In this document: positions 25,486 through 37,432 of the stretch, piece after piece
Layout: each line of letters opens with the position of its first letter
Numbering within the stretch: the stretch's first letter is position 1
Origin: Burkholderiales bacterium
GTDB lineage: Bacteria > Pseudomonadota > Gammaproteobacteria > Burkholderiales > SG8-41
Direction: 5' to 3'
Assembly (NCBI GenBank): GCA_019634975.1
Contig: JAHCAI010000003.1
Span: forward strand, 248,001 to 312,000
DNA: 64,000 nt
Made by a program: the position numbers and the translations under genes
Notes under the pieces: generated by a model
The model's database searches: none
Seen by the model: only the letters and a program-made list of their open reading frames with translations
Told to the model about the DNA's origin: nothing

Positions 25486-26567
25486 ATTTTCTCCTCGAGT
25501 CCGGTGATCAGGTCCGCAATGTCGTCGAGCGCGTTGAAGCGCGGCTGTGCGGCGATGTGGGGCGTGATCAGTACGTTGCCGAAACCGAGCAGTTCGTCGT
25601 CGTCGCGGCCCGGCGCCTCGTACAGTGGGTCGAGCGCAAAGCCGCCGAGGCGGCCTGAACGCAGGGCGCCGATCAGCGCGTTGCGCTCGACAATCTCGGC
25701 GCGCGAAATATTGATCAGCCGCGCACCGGGCTTCATCTGCGCCAGCCGCCGGGCATCGAAAAGCCCGCGCGTGCTGTCGTTGCCGGGCAGGCAGATCGCC
25801 GTCCAGTCCGCACTTTCGAGCAGCGTGTCGAAGTCGGCGTAATGCGCCTGGTGAAGGGCTTCGATGTCCGCCGGCAGCTGCGTGCGCTGGTGATAGAGGA
25901 TGTTCATGCCGAAGGCTGCCGCGCGCAGCGCCAGTTCGCGGCCGATTTCGCCGAGGCCGACAATGCCGAGCGTCGTGCCGTGGAGCAGGCGGATGCCGGG
26001 GATGCGCGCCCAGTTGGAATTTGCCGTGTGCCGGCGGTCGTAAGTGCGCGGGGAAAACCCCGCGGCCTGCAGTGCGGGGACGCTGATGCGGTTGCCGGTG
26101 TCGTGGATGCGGCGCGACAGGGCGAGCATCAGCGCGAAGGCGTGCTCGGCGCAGGCGATGTTGGCGCGGCGGCGGATGGTCAGCAGCGGGATGCCGCGGG
26201 CGGCGCAGGCGTCGGCATCGACATTGCCGGCGATGGAGCCGTACTTCTGCACCGCGCGCAGCCGCGGTGCAGCGGCGAGTTCGTCTTTGCCGACGCGCAG
26301 CGATTCGACCACCGCGAAATCGGCGCCGGCGATCGCGGCACGCAGTTCATCCGCGTCCTCGACCAGCGTGACGCGAGCCGGGTGGAGCCGCGGCAGGCGG
26401 CCGCGCAGCTGCCGCAGCCAGTCGTCGAAATCAGGCAGGTCGTGGGCGAAGAAGTCGGCGAAGGCGGCGATGCGTGCGGGATCGGTGTCCGGGTCAAGCA
26501 CGACGCCGAGCAGGCGCAGGAAGGGGTCGTTCTCGACGACCAGCGACGGGCGTGCGCGGTTATTCAT
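25482..26567 (-). CDS. D-2-hydroxyacid dehydrogenase (phosphoglycerate-dehydrogenase-like)
   Basis: A 361-residue NAD-dependent dehydrogenase with Rossmann motif GIVGLGEIGRELAL, arginine in NISRAEIVER and histidine in ITPHIAAQPR. The usual DVFxxEP acid motif is DPLYEAP here. A stretch of about 18 residues before the Rossmann motif (FSPRTYDRRHTANSNWAR) looks longer than in common members. It sits between a Bug protein (4 bp overlap) and an AhpD-like gene (4 bp overlap), so the three are one operon. Confidence 0.88.
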   Translation of the reverse strand: MNNRARPSLVVENDPFLRLLGVVLDPDTDPARIAAFADFFAHDLPDFDDWLRQLRGRLPRLHPARVTLVEDADELRAAIAGADFAVVESLRVGKDELAAAPRLRAVQKYGSIAGNVDADACAARGIPLLTIRRRANIACAEHAFALMLALSRRIHDTGNRISVPALQAAGFSPRTYDRRHTANSNWARIPGIRLLHGTTLGIVGLGEIGRELALRAAAFGMNILYHQRTQLPADIEALHQAHYADFDTLLESADWTAICLPGNDSTRGLFDARRLAQMKPGARLINISRAEIVERNALIGALRSGRLGGFALDPLYEAPGRDDDELLGFGNVLITPHIAAQPRFNALDDIADLITGLEEKM

Positions 26568-27097
26568 TTGTTCTCCGCGGTTTCGGGGTCGATGCGCAGC
26601 GCGCGCGCGACCCGGGTGTGCATGTTGTAGGCGCCGGCGAGCACGCTGATCTCGACGATGGCCTGATCGTCGAAATGGCGTTTCAGTTCCGCATGCAGTG
26701 CGTCCGGCACTTCGATCTGCCGGGTCATTGCGTCAGTCCAGGCGAGCGCCGCGCGCTGCGCCGGCGTGAACAGCAGGCCCGGTTCGGGGCCGGCGAGCGC
26801 TGCCACCTGTTCCGGCGTGACGCCGGCTTTCAGCGCATGGCCGCTGCCGTGGATGCGCGCCTGGTATTCGGCGCCGTTGAGCAGCGACACGCGCAGGATG
26901 ATCATTTCGCGCAGCGCGGCGTCGAGCGTGGTGCCGTGGCGCACGGCGCTGTTGAAATCGAGCCAGGCGGAGGCAATGCGCGGGCTGTTCATCAGCACGC
27001 GGTAGAGGTTGATCAGCCGGCCGCGTTCAGTCTTGACGCGGGCGATGAAGGAGGCGAGGTCGCTGCGCTCCTCGCCGAGCAGGGGTACGCGGGCCAT
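26564..27097 (-). CDS. carboxymuconolactone decarboxylase / AhpD-like protein without the CxxC pair
   Basis: A 177-residue all-helical protein with LREMIILRVSLLNGAEYQAR and IHGSGHALKAGVTPEQVAAL, the AhpD/CMD core. In peroxidase members this site is CxxCxxxH; here it is E-Y-Q-A-R-I-H, so only the Glu and His of the decarboxylase-like branch remain and thiol peroxidase activity is not expected. It overlaps the downstream dehydrogenase gene by four bases. Its role in a carboxylate-degrading operon would be decarboxylation or lactone handling. Confidence 0.82.
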   Translation of the reverse strand: MARVPLLGEERSDLASFIARVKTERGRLINLYRVLMNSPRIASAWLDFNSAVRHGTTLDAALREMIILRVSLLNGAEYQARIHGSGHALKAGVTPEQVAALAGPEPGLLFTPAQRAALAWTDAMTRQIEVPDALHAELKRHFDDQAIVEISVLAGAYNMHTRVARALRIDPETAENK

Positions 27098-27107
27098 GGT
27101 TGCGTTT

Positions 27108-28079
27108 TCAGTGGGCGGCCTTGTCGAGGCCGGCGGCCTTGACGACCTTGGCCCATTTCGCGATTTCGCTGCGCAGGAAGGCGGCGAATTCCTCCGGCGT
27201 GTTGCCGGAGGGATCGGCGCCCATCGCCGTCAGGCGCTCGCGCACAGCCGAGGTTTTCAGGCCGCGGGCGATTTCGGCCTGCAGGCGGTTGACGATTTCC
27301 GGTGGCGTTTTGGCCGGGGCCAGCATGCCGAACCAGACTGTGACCGCATAGCCCGGCAGCCCGGATTCGGCCACCGTGGGCAGTTCCGGGATCGCGGGCG
27401 AGCGCGTCGGCCCGGTGACCGCAAGGCCACGCAGGCGGCCCGACTTCACATGCGGCGCGCTGACCAGCATGTCGGTGAAACCGATCATGACCTCGCCGCT
27501 GAGCAGCGCGGTGACGCTGGGCGCGGCGCCCTTGTACGGCACATGGGTCATCTGGATGTTGGCGAGGTGGGCGAAGTATTCGCCGGCGAGGTGCTGGGCG
27601 CCGCCGAGCCCGCCCGAGGCATAGACCAGCGCGCCGGGCTGCCTGCGCGCCAGTGCGAGGAATTCACGCACGTTTTTCACCGGCAGCGAGGGGTGCACGA
27701 CCATCACGTTGTTGACGCCGGCGATCAGGCTCACCGGCACGAAATCGCGCTGAGCGTCGTAGCCGGTGCGGTTGCCCAGGCTCGGTGCGACGCTGAAGGA
27801 AATGCCCACCATGTTGAAGTTGTAGCCGTCGGCCGGCAGCTTGGCGGCGGCCGCGGTGCCGAGGTGCCCGCTGTTGCCGGGGCGGTGGTCGAGCAGCACC
27901 TGCTGACCCCAGGTTTCGGTGAGGTGCTGGCCGACCGCGCGGGTGAGGATGTCGGTGGGGCCGCCGGGTGCATAGGGAATGATCACGCGCAGCGGCCGGT
28001 TCGGCCAGTTCTGTGCAAGTGCCGTACCTGTGAAAGTCAGGCCGCCAAGCAGGGCGGCCGCGAGCAGGCGGAAACGCAT
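27108..28079 (-). CDS. Bug/TctC-family periplasmic solute-binding protein
   Basis: A 323-residue protein. The signal peptide ends near GTALAQ (residue 23). It has Bug motifs WPNRPLRVIIPYAPGGPTD, LLDHRPGNSGHLG and VPYKGAAPSVTALLSGEV. It lies 34 bp downstream of the oxoprolinase gene and 10 bp upstream of the AhpD-like gene, so it belongs to the same minus-strand operon. Its ligand may be the cyclic amide or carboxylate processed by that enzyme. Confidence 0.92.
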   Translation of the reverse strand: MRFRLLAAALLGGLTFTGTALAQNWPNRPLRVIIPYAPGGPTDILTRAVGQHLTETWGQQVLLDHRPGNSGHLGTAAAAKLPADGYNFNMVGISFSVAPSLGNRTGYDAQRDFVPVSLIAGVNNVMVVHPSLPVKNVREFLALARRQPGALVYASGGLGGAQHLAGEYFAHLANIQMTHVPYKGAAPSVTALLSGEVMIGFTDMLVSAPHVKSGRLRGLAVTGPTRSPAIPELPTVAESGLPGYAVTVWFGMLAPAKTPPEIVNRLQAEIARGLKTSAVRERLTAMGADPSGNTPEEFAAFLRSEIAKWAKVVKAAGLDKAAH

Positions 28080-28113
28080 GGTTTTCTCCTCAGGTTCACT
28101 GTTCTTGTCTGCC

Positions 28114-31740
<3,627 letters not shown>

Positions 31741-31900
31741 GCGTGCGCGGTCGTCTGCATGCGCTGCATGTTAGCGCATCGGCCGGTTGACGCTCATGGT
31801 GTGGCAGGTTTAAATCACGCCTGCCGAGCGCCGGCGCTGGACAGGCACACGCCGGACTGTGGCTGATGCGCGGAACACATAATGGCAAGGGCGGCAGTCC

Positions 31901-33187
31901 ATGGCTGAAACGGTCGTCAACAAGATCGGCAAGTACGAGGTTGTCAGGAAACTCGGCGACGGCGCCACCAGCAGCGTGTTCCTGGCGCGCGACGCCTTCA
32001 ACGACCGCGAGGTCGCGATCAAGCTGGTATCGCAGGCCGCGCTGAAGGATGAGAGACGCGGCCAGTTGATGCACCGCCTGTTCCTGACCGAGGCTTCGCT
32101 CGCCGGCAAGCTGAGCCATCCGCACATTGTCGAGATCTACGATGCGGTGGCCGACGAGGACAACGCCTACATCGTCATGGAATACGTGCCGGGCGGCACG
32201 CTGCAGCGGTTCACGCGGTCCGACAACCTGCTGGCACTGGGCGATGTCATCGAGGTGATCTACAAGTGTGCCCGGGCGCTCGACTTTGCCTCGCAGCTCG
32301 GCGTGATCCACCGCGACATCAAGCCGGCCAACATCATGGTCAAGGACAACACCGACATCAAGGTCACCGACTTCGGTTCGGCCGCGCTGCTGATGACTGA
32401 GCGTACCGTGGTCGACGGCATTGGCACGCCGGCCTACATGTCGCCGGAGCAGCACATGAACAAGCCGGTCAACCTGCAGACCGACATCTACGCGCTGGGC
32501 GTGGTGATGTTCCAGATGCTCACCGGGCGCCTGCCGTTCACCGCCGACAACATTGCCGGCCTCGCGCACCAGATCCTCAATGGCGACCCGCCGCTGCCTT
32601 CGGAGTTCAGGCCCGAGGTGCCGACCGAGCTCGACCTCGTGGTGCGCCGCGCGATGGCGCGCGAGCAGTCGGTGCGCTACATGACCTGGGAACAGTTTGC
32701 CAATGACCTTGCCGCAATCGCCTCGGGCGCGCCGCTGCCCAAGCATGGCGTTCTCGATACTGAGAAGTTCAACATCCTGCGCACGCTGTCGTTCTTCAGG
32801 TCCTTCGGTGACGTCGAGCTGTGGGAAGTGCTGCGCTTTTCGGAATGGGTGGACTACGCGAAGGACCAGGTCATCATCAGCGAGGGCGAGCCCGGTGACT
32901 TCTTCGGCATCATCGTATCCGGGGAGGCAAGGGTGCTGCGCAAGCGCCGGCTGCTGTTGAGCCTGCTCAAGGCGGGGGAGTGCGTGGGGGAAATGGCCTA
33001 TCTCGGGGAGCCCGGCAGCCTGCGCTCGGCGGACGTGGTGGCAGCCACCGACCTGCGCATGATCAAGATCAACGTCAAGGCGCTGGAGCGTGCATCGGAG
33101 CTCTGCCGGCTCAACTTTGACCGCACTTACCTGCGGATCCTCGTTGGCCGCCTTGCGGCGGCCAACTCCAAGCTGGCGGGGATTTAA
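31901..33187 (+). CDS. serine/threonine protein kinase with C-terminal cyclic-nucleotide-binding domain
   Basis: A 428-residue soluble protein. The kinase part (about 11-275) has the glycine loop LGDGATSSVF, Lys41 in VAIKLV, HRDIKPANIM (catalytic Asp139), DFG (157-159) and SPE (181-183), so it should be active. Residues about 300-415 form a cyclic-nucleotide-binding beta roll (ISEGEPGDFFGIIVSGEARV, CVGEMAYLGEPG). The usual Arg of the phosphate-binding cassette is replaced by LRSADVV. It would link a nucleotide or redox cue to phosphorylation in one chain. It is divergent from the oxoprolinase gene. Confidence 0.92.
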   Translation: MAETVVNKIGKYEVVRKLGDGATSSVFLARDAFNDREVAIKLVSQAALKDERRGQLMHRLFLTEASLAGKLSHPHIVEIYDAVADEDNAYIVMEYVPGGTLQRFTRSDNLLALGDVIEVIYKCARALDFASQLGVIHRDIKPANIMVKDNTDIKVTDFGSAALLMTERTVVDGIGTPAYMSPEQHMNKPVNLQTDIYALGVVMFQMLTGRLPFTADNIAGLAHQILNGDPPLPSEFRPEVPTELDLVVRRAMAREQSVRYMTWEQFANDLAAIASGAPLPKHGVLDTEKFNILRTLSFFRSFGDVELWEVLRFSEWVDYAKDQVIISEGEPGDFFGIIVSGEARVLRKRRLLLSLLKAGECVGEMAYLGEPGSLRSADVVAATDLRMIKINVKALERASELCRLNFDRTYLRILVGRLAAANSKLAGI

Positions 33188-33196
33188 GGGTTTGTT

Positions 33197-33679
33197 TCAG
33201 GGTACCGCGTCGTCGCTCTTGATGTCTTCCAGCACATTGTAGCCACTGGCCTTGCCGTCGGGACCGAAGCGCACGACGAAGACGCCAACCTCGGGCGGAA
33301 TGGCTACTCGCCATTCCCATATGGTTTCTCCGGCAAGATGACTGATGTCTCGGGGCTTGCCCAGCAGCATCTTTACGTCATCCGCGGTCGAAACGCCGGG
33401 CACCACGCGGTAGAGGCGTTCCTGGGTCAGCAATTGCGTGGCTGAGCCGACCTTGCGGTTGCGGTCGATATCGAAACGCCAGGTCTCCAAACCTTCCGGG
33501 CCGTAGGCATAGTCCCAGAGTTCGTTGCCTTGGGCGCCCTTGTGGATTTCGCTCGGCTTGCCGAGCCGCTGCTGCAATTCATCAGCCGAGGCGCCCACAG
33601 GGATTGCCGACGGTATCGCGCAGCCGGCAAGGGCGCTGACCAGCAACAGCGCCGTGTACAGTCGAAAATGAAATTTCAT
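33197..33679 (-). CDS. outer-membrane-type lipoprotein with two SmpA/BamE-like repeats
   Basis: A 160-residue lipoprotein. The signal peptide ends in a lipobox LAGC with Cys20. Two similar segments follow: ADELQQRLGKPSEIH with ELWDYAYGPEGLETW, and ADDVKMLLGKPRDIS with TIWEWRVAI, both of the SmpA/OmlA (BamE-like) fold. BamE itself has one such domain, so this is a paralogue rather than BamE. It is probably anchored in the outer membrane. It is convergent with the kinase gene, nine bases apart. Confidence 0.8.
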   Translation of the reverse strand: MKFHFRLYTALLLVSALAGCAIPSAIPVGASADELQQRLGKPSEIHKGAQGNELWDYAYGPEGLETWRFDIDRNRKVGSATQLLTQERLYRVVPGVSTADDVKMLLGKPRDISHLAGETIWEWRVAIPPEVGVFVVRFGPDGKASGYNVLEDIKSDDAVP

Positions 33680-33955
33680 GAACTTATCTCCGGTTCTACG
33701 AAAAAGCCGTGCACTGCAATTGTTTCCCGGCGTTATGCCAGTAAACAGGGCAGCCTGCCAGTTATTCCCGACCTTCGTGCGGCGGAATCACAAGCCCGCA
33801 CGGTTCGTCGACGTATTCCTGGTAACTGCGTCGCATACGGGTGACGGCCTTGCGGGTCACGCACGAGCGAATAGAGTCACTGCGCGGCTGCAAGTTCCTC
33901 GGTGATGTCCGCGACAGCGGTCGCGTATCGGAGCCGGCCATCGGGATTCATCGGG

Positions 33956-34267
33956 TTAATGCGTCGAGTCCCGGGTCATCCAGGCTCCCAACAGGCCGCC
34001 AAGGAAAATCACGCCGCCGAGTAAAAGTACCATTGCGGCATCGGAGGAGCCGGCTGTCCAGGCGATTGCGCCGGTCATCATGAGCAGGACGCCAATCAGG
34101 CGGACGATTTTCCATCCCTTTTCTCCGGGTGATGAAATGTCGTCGCCTTCAGGCGCGAATTTCCTTGCTGCACCGGGAGCGTTTGCCGTCGGGCTGCCGC
34201 AATGGGGGCATGCGGCATGTTCTTCGCTGACTGTTTTTGCGCACTCGGGGCATGAGATCAGGGTCAT
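33956..34267 (-). CDS. zinc-ribbon membrane protein, function unknown
   Basis: A 103-residue protein with an N-terminal zinc ribbon (CPECAKTVSEEHAACPHCG, two CxxC pairs) and two hydrophobic helices (about 55-75 and 80-95). This combination is common in proteins of unknown function. The upstream tRNA-Arg on the same strand ends 33 bp before its start. The 276 bp gap to the lipoprotein gene shows no further gene. Confidence 0.7.
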   Translation of the reverse strand: MTLISCPECAKTVSEEHAACPHCGSPTANAPGAARKFAPEGDDISSPGEKGWKIVRLIGVLLMMTGAIAWTAGSSDAAMVLLLGGVIFLGGLLGAWMTRDSTH

Positions 34268-34300
34268 GACGGATGCCTCCTTGTTCGTGCACCTGCTGTC

Positions 34301-34376
34301 TGGCGCCCCGGAGACGAATCGAACGTCCGACCTGCCCCTTAGGAGGGGGCTGCTCTATCCACTGAGCTACCGGGGC
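34301..34376 (-). tRNA. tRNA-Arg (anticodon CCT)
   Basis: The minus strand folds as a full cloverleaf of 76 nt. The acceptor stem GCCCCGG pairs with CCGGGGC, followed by G and an encoded CCA end. The anticodon stem-loop CCCCTCCTAAGGGG carries CCT, reading AGG (Arg). The T arm GGACGTTCGATTCGTCT is present. Confidence 0.97.
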
Positions 34377-34494
34377 CAGCGCGGATTATACCGCCCGCGA
34401 TTTCTCTGCGGCGCCGGCGTGTCACCGGATCGTCATGCTCGTGGTGGATGATATGCAATGCGAATGACTTGTAACCACGGACAGGACTCACAGG

Positions 34495-34617
34495 ATGGAT
34501 ATGGATCGCCCCGACTGGGACCTCGATTTCGAGGACGACGCCGACGAATCCGAACTGGATGACGCTTTCGAGGCCGCAGCTGCGTTCGAGACCGATGCAT
34601 TGCTGAACACGCGCTGA
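34495..34617 (+). CDS. possible 40-residue acidic small protein
   Basis: ATG 34495 opens MDMDRPDWDLDFEDDADESE and ends at TGA 34617. It is strongly acidic with an Ala-rich tail. ACAGG just before the start is a weak ribosome site. No family is recognised. It could be a real regulator-sized protein or a chance frame in the gap between the tRNA and the next gene. Confidence 0.3.
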   Translation: MDMDRPDWDLDFEDDADESELDDAFEAAAAFETDALLNTR

Positions 34618-34686
34618 ACAGCGGCGCCTCCGCGGCGGGGTGCTGCAGCCGCCGTGGCATAATGCCCCCGGGATCGGGCATTGACT

Positions 34687-35694
34687 ATGGATTTTTGGCA
34701 GCACTGCGGCTATCACCTGCTCGACCGGGCGCCCGACGGGCGTCTGCTCGTCACTGACGATTACCTGCGCCTGTATTTTGCACGGCCGGAGCTCGCGCCC
34801 GTCGCGGAGTCCTGCGCGGCTGAACGGCGCCTGCATGCTTCATTGCTGGAATCCCCGCGCCGGGACATTGCGGATTCCGAGATCGACGCCCTCGCGGATC
34901 CCGATGCGCGGGAGAATTACCGCGTGATGCTGCGCTTCCGCGGCCAGCTGCTGGCGGCGCCGACACTCGAGGCCTTTTACAGCGGGCTGTTCCGCAGCGA
35001 TGTCGCGGTGCCGCCGCCGTTCATCCACCATACTGTCGAGGTCATCCTGCGCGGCCTGCTCGAGGGTTGCGGCAGCGGTTTGCTGGCGCGTGCGGCCGAG
35101 GTTTTCTTCCGTCAGCAGCGGGTCAGCATCCACGAAGGGGCGGTGATGCTGGCCGATGCCGAGACCGTGAACCTGCATGCCGAAAGCGGCGGCCTCGGCA
35201 ATCTCGGGCGCATGCTGCGCGAGGTCAACGCACCGCTGCGTTCGATGGATCTCGATGTGCTCGACGAGGCCAACCATGCCGGGTATTTCACCCGCGACGA
35301 GCGCCGTGACACCGCCCTGCAGATCAATCCCGGTCTGCCGGGATCACTGGCGCTGTGCGATCTGCTGGCGCGCTGGGTCGGCCATTTCCACGGCGTTGCG
35401 GTGCGGGTTGCGCCGATCCGCGAAATTCCCGACGAGGACTGGGTGTGGCATGTGGGACTCGATGTCGAAGCGAGTGCGATGCTCAACGAGATCTACGCCG
35501 GCGAAGACGTGGATGAGGAGCGCATGCGCCGCGTCATCGGCCTGTTCCGCATGGATTTCGAGGATCCCGGTTCATTGCAGCCGGAAATGCGCGGTGCGCC
35601 GGTGTTCCTCGGAATGGCCATGACTCCGGAGGGCAGCCTGCGCCTGAAGCCGCAAAACCTGCTGATGAACCTGCCGCTGGCGAGGCGCGCGTGA
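34687..35694 (+). CDS. conserved hypothetical protein
   Basis: A 335-residue soluble protein beginning MDFWQHCGYHLLDRA. I recognise no catalytic motif. I associate the family only with uncharacterised betaproteobacterial proteins found next to SirB1-type genes, and cannot confirm a domain name. It overlaps the downstream SirB1-type start by four bases (GTGA at 35691), so the two are co-translated. The in-frame TTG at 34681 is a possible alternative start. Confidence 0.65.
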   Translation: MDFWQHCGYHLLDRAPDGRLLVTDDYLRLYFARPELAPVAESCAAERRLHASLLESPRRDIADSEIDALADPDARENYRVMLRFRGQLLAAPTLEAFYSGLFRSDVAVPPPFIHHTVEVILRGLLEGCGSGLLARAAEVFFRQQRVSIHEGAVMLADAETVNLHAESGGLGNLGRMLREVNAPLRSMDLDVLDEANHAGYFTRDERRDTALQINPGLPGSLALCDLLARWVGHFHGVAVRVAPIREIPDEDWVWHVGLDVEASAMLNEIYAGEDVDEERMRRVIGLFRMDFEDPGSLQPEMRGAPVFLGMAMTPEGSLRLKPQNLLMNLPLARRA

Positions 35695-36563
35695 GCGCGG
35701 AGACGCAGGGCTGGTCGCCCGAGGCGCGTGCCGCGGCGGAGTGGCGGCGCATTGCGGGCATGCGCGACGAGGACGTGTCGCTGGCGGAGGGTGCGCTGTG
35801 GATTGCCGCGGCGGAGTATCCGGACCTCGTGGTTGATGATTACCTCCGGCGTCTGCACGAAATGGGCGCGACACTGCGTGGCCGCCTGCGGGCGGACATT
35901 GCAACCGCCGACAAGCTGATCGCGCTGAATCATTACCTGTTCAATGAGCTGGGCTTCGCCGGCAACTCGGGTGACTACTACGACCCGCGCAACAGCTTCC
36001 TCAACGAGGTGCTGGAGCGCCGCCTGGGCATTCCGATCACGCTGGGCGTGGTCTATATCGAGGTCGGGCGCCGGATCGGCCTCGGCCTGCATGGCGTGTC
36101 CTTTCCCGGGCACTTCCTCGTCAAGTGCGCGCTGCGCGACGGCGTGGTGATCCTCGATCCGTACAGCCGTGGCCTTTCGCTTGGCGTCGACGAATTGCGG
36201 CGGCGGTTGCAGGAGGCGGGCGGCGACGCCGGCGTCGATGAGGCGATACTCGGGCATCTCCTCGGCGCGGCGACGAACAAGGAAGTGCTCGCGCGCATGC
36301 TGCGCAACCTGAAGGCGGTGTACGCGCGACAGGAGGACTGGCTGCGCGCGCTGTCGTCGAGCGAGCGGCTGATCGCGCTCGATCCCGATGATGCCGGGGA
36401 GGAATACCGCGATCGCGGCGGCATTTATCTCAAGCTCGAGTGTTTCCGTGCCGCGCTGGGGGACTTCCGCACTTACCTCAGGCAGCGTCCGGGTGCGGCC
36501 GATGCCGAAGCAGTGCGCTCCCAGCTGGGCGATCTCGCTGCCGTGGTGGCCAGGCTGAATTGA
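35691..36563 (+). CDS. SirB1 family protein (transglutaminase-like plus TPR-like)
   Basis: A 290-residue protein beginning with a GTG that overlaps the previous stop. The N-terminal part holds a transglutaminase-like core: YYDPRNSFLNEVLERRLGIP and the GVSFPGHFLVK histidine, as in SirB1. The C-terminal part (about 195-285) is a pair of TPR-like helices (LRNLKAVYARQEDWLRAL). The family is widespread but biochemically unclear. The active-site Cys of true transglutaminases is not seen. Confidence 0.8.
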   Translation: MSAETQGWSPEARAAAEWRRIAGMRDEDVSLAEGALWIAAAEYPDLVVDDYLRRLHEMGATLRGRLRADIATADKLIALNHYLFNELGFAGNSGDYYDPRNSFLNEVLERRLGIPITLGVVYIEVGRRIGLGLHGVSFPGHFLVKCALRDGVVILDPYSRGLSLGVDELRRRLQEAGGDAGVDEAILGHLLGAATNKEVLARMLRNLKAVYARQEDWLRALSSSERLIALDPDDAGEEYRDRGGIYLKLECFRAALGDFRTYLRQRPGAADAEAVRSQLGDLAAVVARLN

Positions 36564-37357
36564 ACGCGGGCACCCGCCAGCCGGCCTGCATCCGGCGGCG
36601 CGCGGAGCGGAGTCGCGATCGCCCGCCGCTGCTGTTCGTGCATGGCGCTTTTTGCGGCGCCTGGTGCTGGGAGGAACACTTCCTGCCGTTTTTTGCCGGA
36701 CGCGGTTACGACGCCTGGGCGGTCGACCTGCGCGGACATGCCGGCAATTGTGAAGTGGCGGGTCTTGCCTCGATCGAGGACTATGTCGATGACGTGCTCG
36801 CCGCAGTGCGGATGATCGGCTCGCCGCCGGTGCTGCTGGGGCATTCGATGGGGGCTGTCGTCGCGCAGCGTGCCTGGCGACGGGCGCAGGTGCCTGCGCT
36901 GGGGCTGCTGGCGCCGGTGCCTCTGCAGGGGCTACTCGGCAGCAGCCTGATGCTGGCCTTGAATTCTCCTGAAATATTCATTGAAATCAATAGCTTGCAG
37001 ATGCATTCGGGGTTGCATCCGGCGTCGGACCGTTTGCGACAGGCGATATTTTCGACTGAACTCCCGCCGCGGGAGGCGCGGGCTTATCTGCGGCGCATGC
37101 GCCAGGAATCGCAACGTGCATTGTTCGATCTCTGCTGGCCGCAACAGCCCTGGATCGAGCCGGCGGACATTCCGCTGCGGGTGTTCACGGCGGAGCGCGA
37201 TCGCTTGTTTCCGCCGCAGACGCTTGCCGGGACCGCACAGTGGCACGGCGCTGAAATGGAAATGCTGCCCGGCGTGGCCCATGCCCTGATGCTGGATGCC
37301 GGATGGCGGCAGGCCGCCACTCGCATCGCGGACTGGCTGGACAGCCTGCCGCCGTGA
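36560..37357 (+). CDS. alpha/beta hydrolase
   Basis: A 265-residue alpha/beta hydrolase with LLFVHGAFCGAWCW, the elbow LGHSMGAVVA (Gly-x-Ser-x-Gly), a candidate Asp in FTAERDRLFP and His in PGVAHALM. The start is uncertain: the TTG at 36560 overlapping the SirB1 stop gives the shortest coupled start, while longer frames upstream lie inside the SirB1 gene. Residues about 138-148 (EIFIEINSLQM) are encoded by an AT-rich stretch matching the recurrent motif. The substrate is unknown. Confidence 0.78.
   Translation: MNAGTRQPACIRRRAERSRDRPPLLFVHGAFCGAWCWEEHFLPFFAGRGYDAWAVDLRGHAGNCEVAGLASIEDYVDDVLAAVRMIGSPPVLLGHSMGAVVAQRAWRRAQVPALGLLAPVPLQGLLGSSLMLALNSPEIFIEINSLQMHSGLHPASDRLRQAIFSTELPPREARAYLRRMRQESQRALFDLCWPQQPWIEPADIPLRVFTAERDRLFPPQTLAGTAQWHGAEMEMLPGVAHALMLDAGWRQAATRIADWLDSLPP
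36972..36999 (+). repeat. AT-rich recurrent motif, copy H, inside the alpha/beta hydrolase gene
   Basis: AATATTCATTGAAATCAATA followed by GCTTGCA lies in frame in otherwise GC-rich coding sequence and aligns with copy G in the oxoprolinase gene and with the intergenic copies. Confidence 0.45.
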
Positions 37358-37432
37358 CGGTTCGCATGGACGCTGGAGCAGGGCTTGGTTATGCTTCGGC
37401 AGACTTTTCACGCTGGATTGCGAGAGGCAGTC

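Noticed and set aside
33680-33955. Short frames in the 276 bp gap between the lipoprotein and zinc-ribbon genes.
   Set aside because: No ribosome site, no domain and unusual composition. I regard the gap as non-coding.
34339-34836. Minus-strand frame of 165 residues across the tRNA region.
   Set aside because: It covers the tRNA gene and the start of the well-supported plus-strand gene and has no domain.
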